A stretch of 64,000 nucleotides of DNA. Source: Conchocele bisecta (lineage: Eukaryota > Mollusca > Bivalvia > Lucinida > Thyasiridae). The stretch is taken from NCBI GenBank assembly GCA_029237695.1, contig CM055272.1, positions 10,590,042 through 10,654,041 of the forward strand, in the 5' to 3' direction. The notes below the pieces were generated by a model that was not told the DNA's origin, made no database searches, and was given only the letters and a program-made list of their open reading frames with translations. Position numbers and translations under genes: made by a program. Numbering within the stretch: position 1 is the stretch's first letter; each line of letters starts with the position of its first letter. Below, in pieces: positions 61,870-64,000 of this stretch.

Positions 61870-62645
61870 CAAAGCTTTCAAAGTGTAAAGAAACAGACGT
61901 TACACAACATTTACCCCAATGTAAAGTTTATGAACATGCTAAGTTTGTGACCTTGACCTTGGGGTAAGGGTTCGGTGGTTGGTTGTGGATTTGCTACCGC
62001 ATGATAGAGGGTCATCTGAGGAATGTATGTATGAATTATCAAGGCGTTCCATCAAAGGAAACCGTTGTTATCAGACATTTACCCCAACGTTAAGTTTATG
62101 AATGTGTCAAGTTTGTGACATTGACCTTGGGGTAAGGGGTGGGCGGTGGGTCATGGATTTGCTATAGCACGATAGAGTATCATCAGATGAATGCGTGTAT
62201 GAAATATCAAGGCGTTCCATGAAAGGAAACATAAGTTATAAGACATTTACCCCAACGTTAAGTTTATGAATGTGCCAAGTTTGTGACCTTGGGATAAGGG
62301 CTGGGTGGTGGGTCATGGATTTGCTATAGCATGATAGGGGTCATCTGAGGAATGCATGTATGAAATAACAAGGTGTTCCATGAAAGGAAACAGAAGTTAT
62401 AAGACATTCACCCCAATGTTAAGTTTATGAATGTGCCAAGTTTGTAACCTTGGGGTAAGGGCTAGGTGGTGGGTCATGGATTTGCTACAGCATGATAAAG
62501 GGATGGCCGCTGGGTCATGGATTTGTGGTGGGTCATGGATTTGCTACAGCGTGATAGAGGGTCATCTGAGGAATGCATGTATGAAATAACAAGGTGTTCC
62601 ATGAAACGAAACAGAAGTTATAAGACATTTACCCAACGTTAAGTT
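61870..62645 (+). repeat. Diverged satellite-related units
   Basis: About four units of 155-190 bp with ACATTTACCCCAACGTTAAG and GGTCATGGATTTGCTATAGC. Confidence 0.9.
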
Positions 62646-62735
62646 TGTGGACGACGCCGACGCTGACGCTGACGCTGACGCCGACGACGCCGACGACGCC
62701 GACGACCGACGCCGACGACGCCGACGACGCCGGGT
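62646..62735 (+). repeat. GACGCC/GACGCT microsatellite
   Basis: Hexamer/trimer array of GACGCC, GACGCTGACGCT and GACGAC. Confidence 0.95.
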
Positions 62736-62789
62736 GTATGCCATAAGCTCTTCTGCACTTCGTGCAGGCGAGCTAAAAATTTAAAAAGA

Positions 62790-63160
62790 ATTTGAAAAAA
62801 AAATAAAAAAAGTTAAAGAATGAAAAAAAATAATGCTCGCTACTGGAGCCCAGAATTTTGTTTAATAGTCCTATTTTTATCTACATATCATATCTGCACA
62901 GGTCCACATATTGCCACAATTTGTCAACACAGTTTACGGAAATGTAATATAATAATTTACCTGTATAAATTACCTGTAATAATTTACCTGGACAGTTAGT
63001 GGTCAGTCTGGACATTTGCACATGCTTGCACATGCACAAGTGAAGGGCTCTCGCAGTCACTATTGTTCAACCGGAGAAGGCTATTGTTCTCTCTACATGC
63101 AAGGTGTACAGAGCACACGAGAAAACAGGTCTTCATGCATTAATGTTCAGTTTGTAGCAT
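62790..63160 (-). repeat. 350-bp dispersed repeat, reverse copy
   Basis: Reverse of 31134-31480. Confidence 0.85.
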
Positions 63161-63321
63161 AGAAAGAAATAGTGTTTGACCTTGACCCTGGGGCCCGCCA
63201 AATTGTTTTTAATAGTCCTATATTCATGTACATATCATAGTAAATGTATGTATACAGTTTGATGACTGTAGCTGATAAGGAGTTGAAGTAATGACCGTAA
63301 CACGAAAACTTAACATTGAAT

Positions 63322-63360
63322 GATGACGCCGCCGACGCCGACGCCGCCGACGCCGTCGTC
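63322..63360 (+). repeat. GACGCCGCC microsatellite
   Basis: Short array just upstream of the Tc1 copy. Confidence 0.9.
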
Positions 63361-63519
63361 TCCGGAAAAGCAAAACATATGTCTCGCTTTCCGCTTTCGT
63401 GGGCGAGACAAAAACGACAAACGTACGGATTTGGTCGGAGTATACATTGTTGTATATGTCGTGTCGCGTACCCAAACGAAAGAAAAACATCAAACCTTGA
63501 GGAAATATTCTGAAACGGA

Positions 63520-64000
63520 ATGCCGAGATTAAATGAAAATCAGCGACTTCCAGCGATTAGAATGTTGGATTCTGGTCGGCGTCACGTTGACGTCGCCGCT
63601 CAGTTTGGAGTGTCGTGCATTACAATAACGCGTCTGGCAGGAGGATACAGAACACGTGGATCAGTTGATGATCGCCCCCGTTCAGGCAAGCCACGCGTAA
63701 CTACCCGTGCTCAGGACCGTCACATAAGGACATCCCACCTACGTAACCGTTTTACATCGGCTCCATCAACTGCCGCTGGTACGCCTGGTCGAACCAACAA
63801 CCGGATTAGTGCACAACCAGTTCGACGAAGACTCGCTGAAAATGGAATTAAACCCAGACGTCCGTACAAAGGATCGAAGCTTACGACGTGACAGGGCACA
63901 ATGGGCACGTCAGCATATGCGATGGACTCAGAATCAATGGAATAATGTGTTATTCATTGACGAATCCAGATTTCTTTTTGAACGTACGGACGGACGTGAT
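63520..64000 (+). pseudogene. Tc1/mariner transposase, partial at window edge
   Basis: ATG at 63520, MPRLNENQRLPAIRMLDSGR. Paired-like helix-turn-helix part followed by the basic RPRSGKPRVTT motif, then AENGIKPRRPYKG. A +1 frameshift near 63880 moves the frame; the continuation reads DRAQWARQHMRW, NNVLFIDESRF with the first catalytic Asp (codon 63959-63961), and runs off the right edge. Same family as 3783-4456. Whether the rest is intact cannot be seen. Confidence 0.88.

Noticed and set aside
62562..62744. Arg- and Ser/Ala-rich minus-strand frame
   Set aside because: Translation of the GACGCC microsatellite.

Overview
The window looks like animal nuclear DNA, most probably from a bivalve mollusc. 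It carries two intron-split eukaryotic genes with GT-AG exons of metazoan type, buried in a dense mix of short inverted-repeat transposons (MITEs), tRNA-like SINEs, Tc1/mariner, hAT-like and Mutator-like DNA transposons, one non-LTR retrotransposon and several tandem arrays. The mollusc assignment is an inference from repeat style; no sequence search was possible. There is no operon structure, no prokaryotic gene and no convincing tRNA or rRNA gene.

Gene 1 (+ strand, exons 4908-19930) is the C-terminal 200 residues of the succinyl-CoA ligase alpha subunit (SUCLG1), including the phosphohistidine motif and the stop codon; the mitochondrial presequence and first CoA-binding part lie left of the window or were not recognised. 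Gene 2 (- strand, exons 43188 down to 28991) is the C-terminal half (281 residues, six membrane segments) of an MFS transporter of the SLC49 family, closest to SLC49A3/MFSD7; its N-terminal exons were not found. The two genes converge, about 9 kb apart, and every exon junction listed is phase-consistent.

Layout: 1-4.9 kb, hairpins, a 26-bp minisatellite and a decayed Tc1 transposase; 5.1-7.6 kb, tandem array in a SUCLG1 intron; 8-13 kb, MITEs, SINEs, a Tigger-like element and a hAT-like element nested in a larger repeat; 13.67-17.59 kb, about 157 copies of a 25-bp repeat filling a SUCLG1 intron; 18.29-19.87 kb, a 40-bp minisatellite grown out of the end of a SUCLG1 coding exon; 20-43 kb, convergent intergenic region and the transporter gene, with many MITEs including a 1.2-kb foldback made of GATATC palindromes; 44.98-55.63 kb, a 10.6-kb inverted-repeat element with a 9-bp target duplication, a FLYWCH-like zinc-finger exon pair and a nested, frameshifted LINE; 55.6-64 kb, mostly repeats, including a 169-bp satellite (59.2-61.7 kb) and a Tc1 transposase running off the right edge.

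The most notable signals are (i) a SUCLG1 intron that is a multiple of three long and stop-free in the coding frame, (ii) minisatellite growth from an exon end that multiplies a 5' splice site, with a parallel duplication of a 3' splice site in the transporter gene, (iii) MITEs lying 11-25 nt from splice sites, (iv) the large Mutator-like composite, and (v) the GATATC foldback element. Two repeat arrays have runs of irregular 1-2 base indels that may be assembly error.
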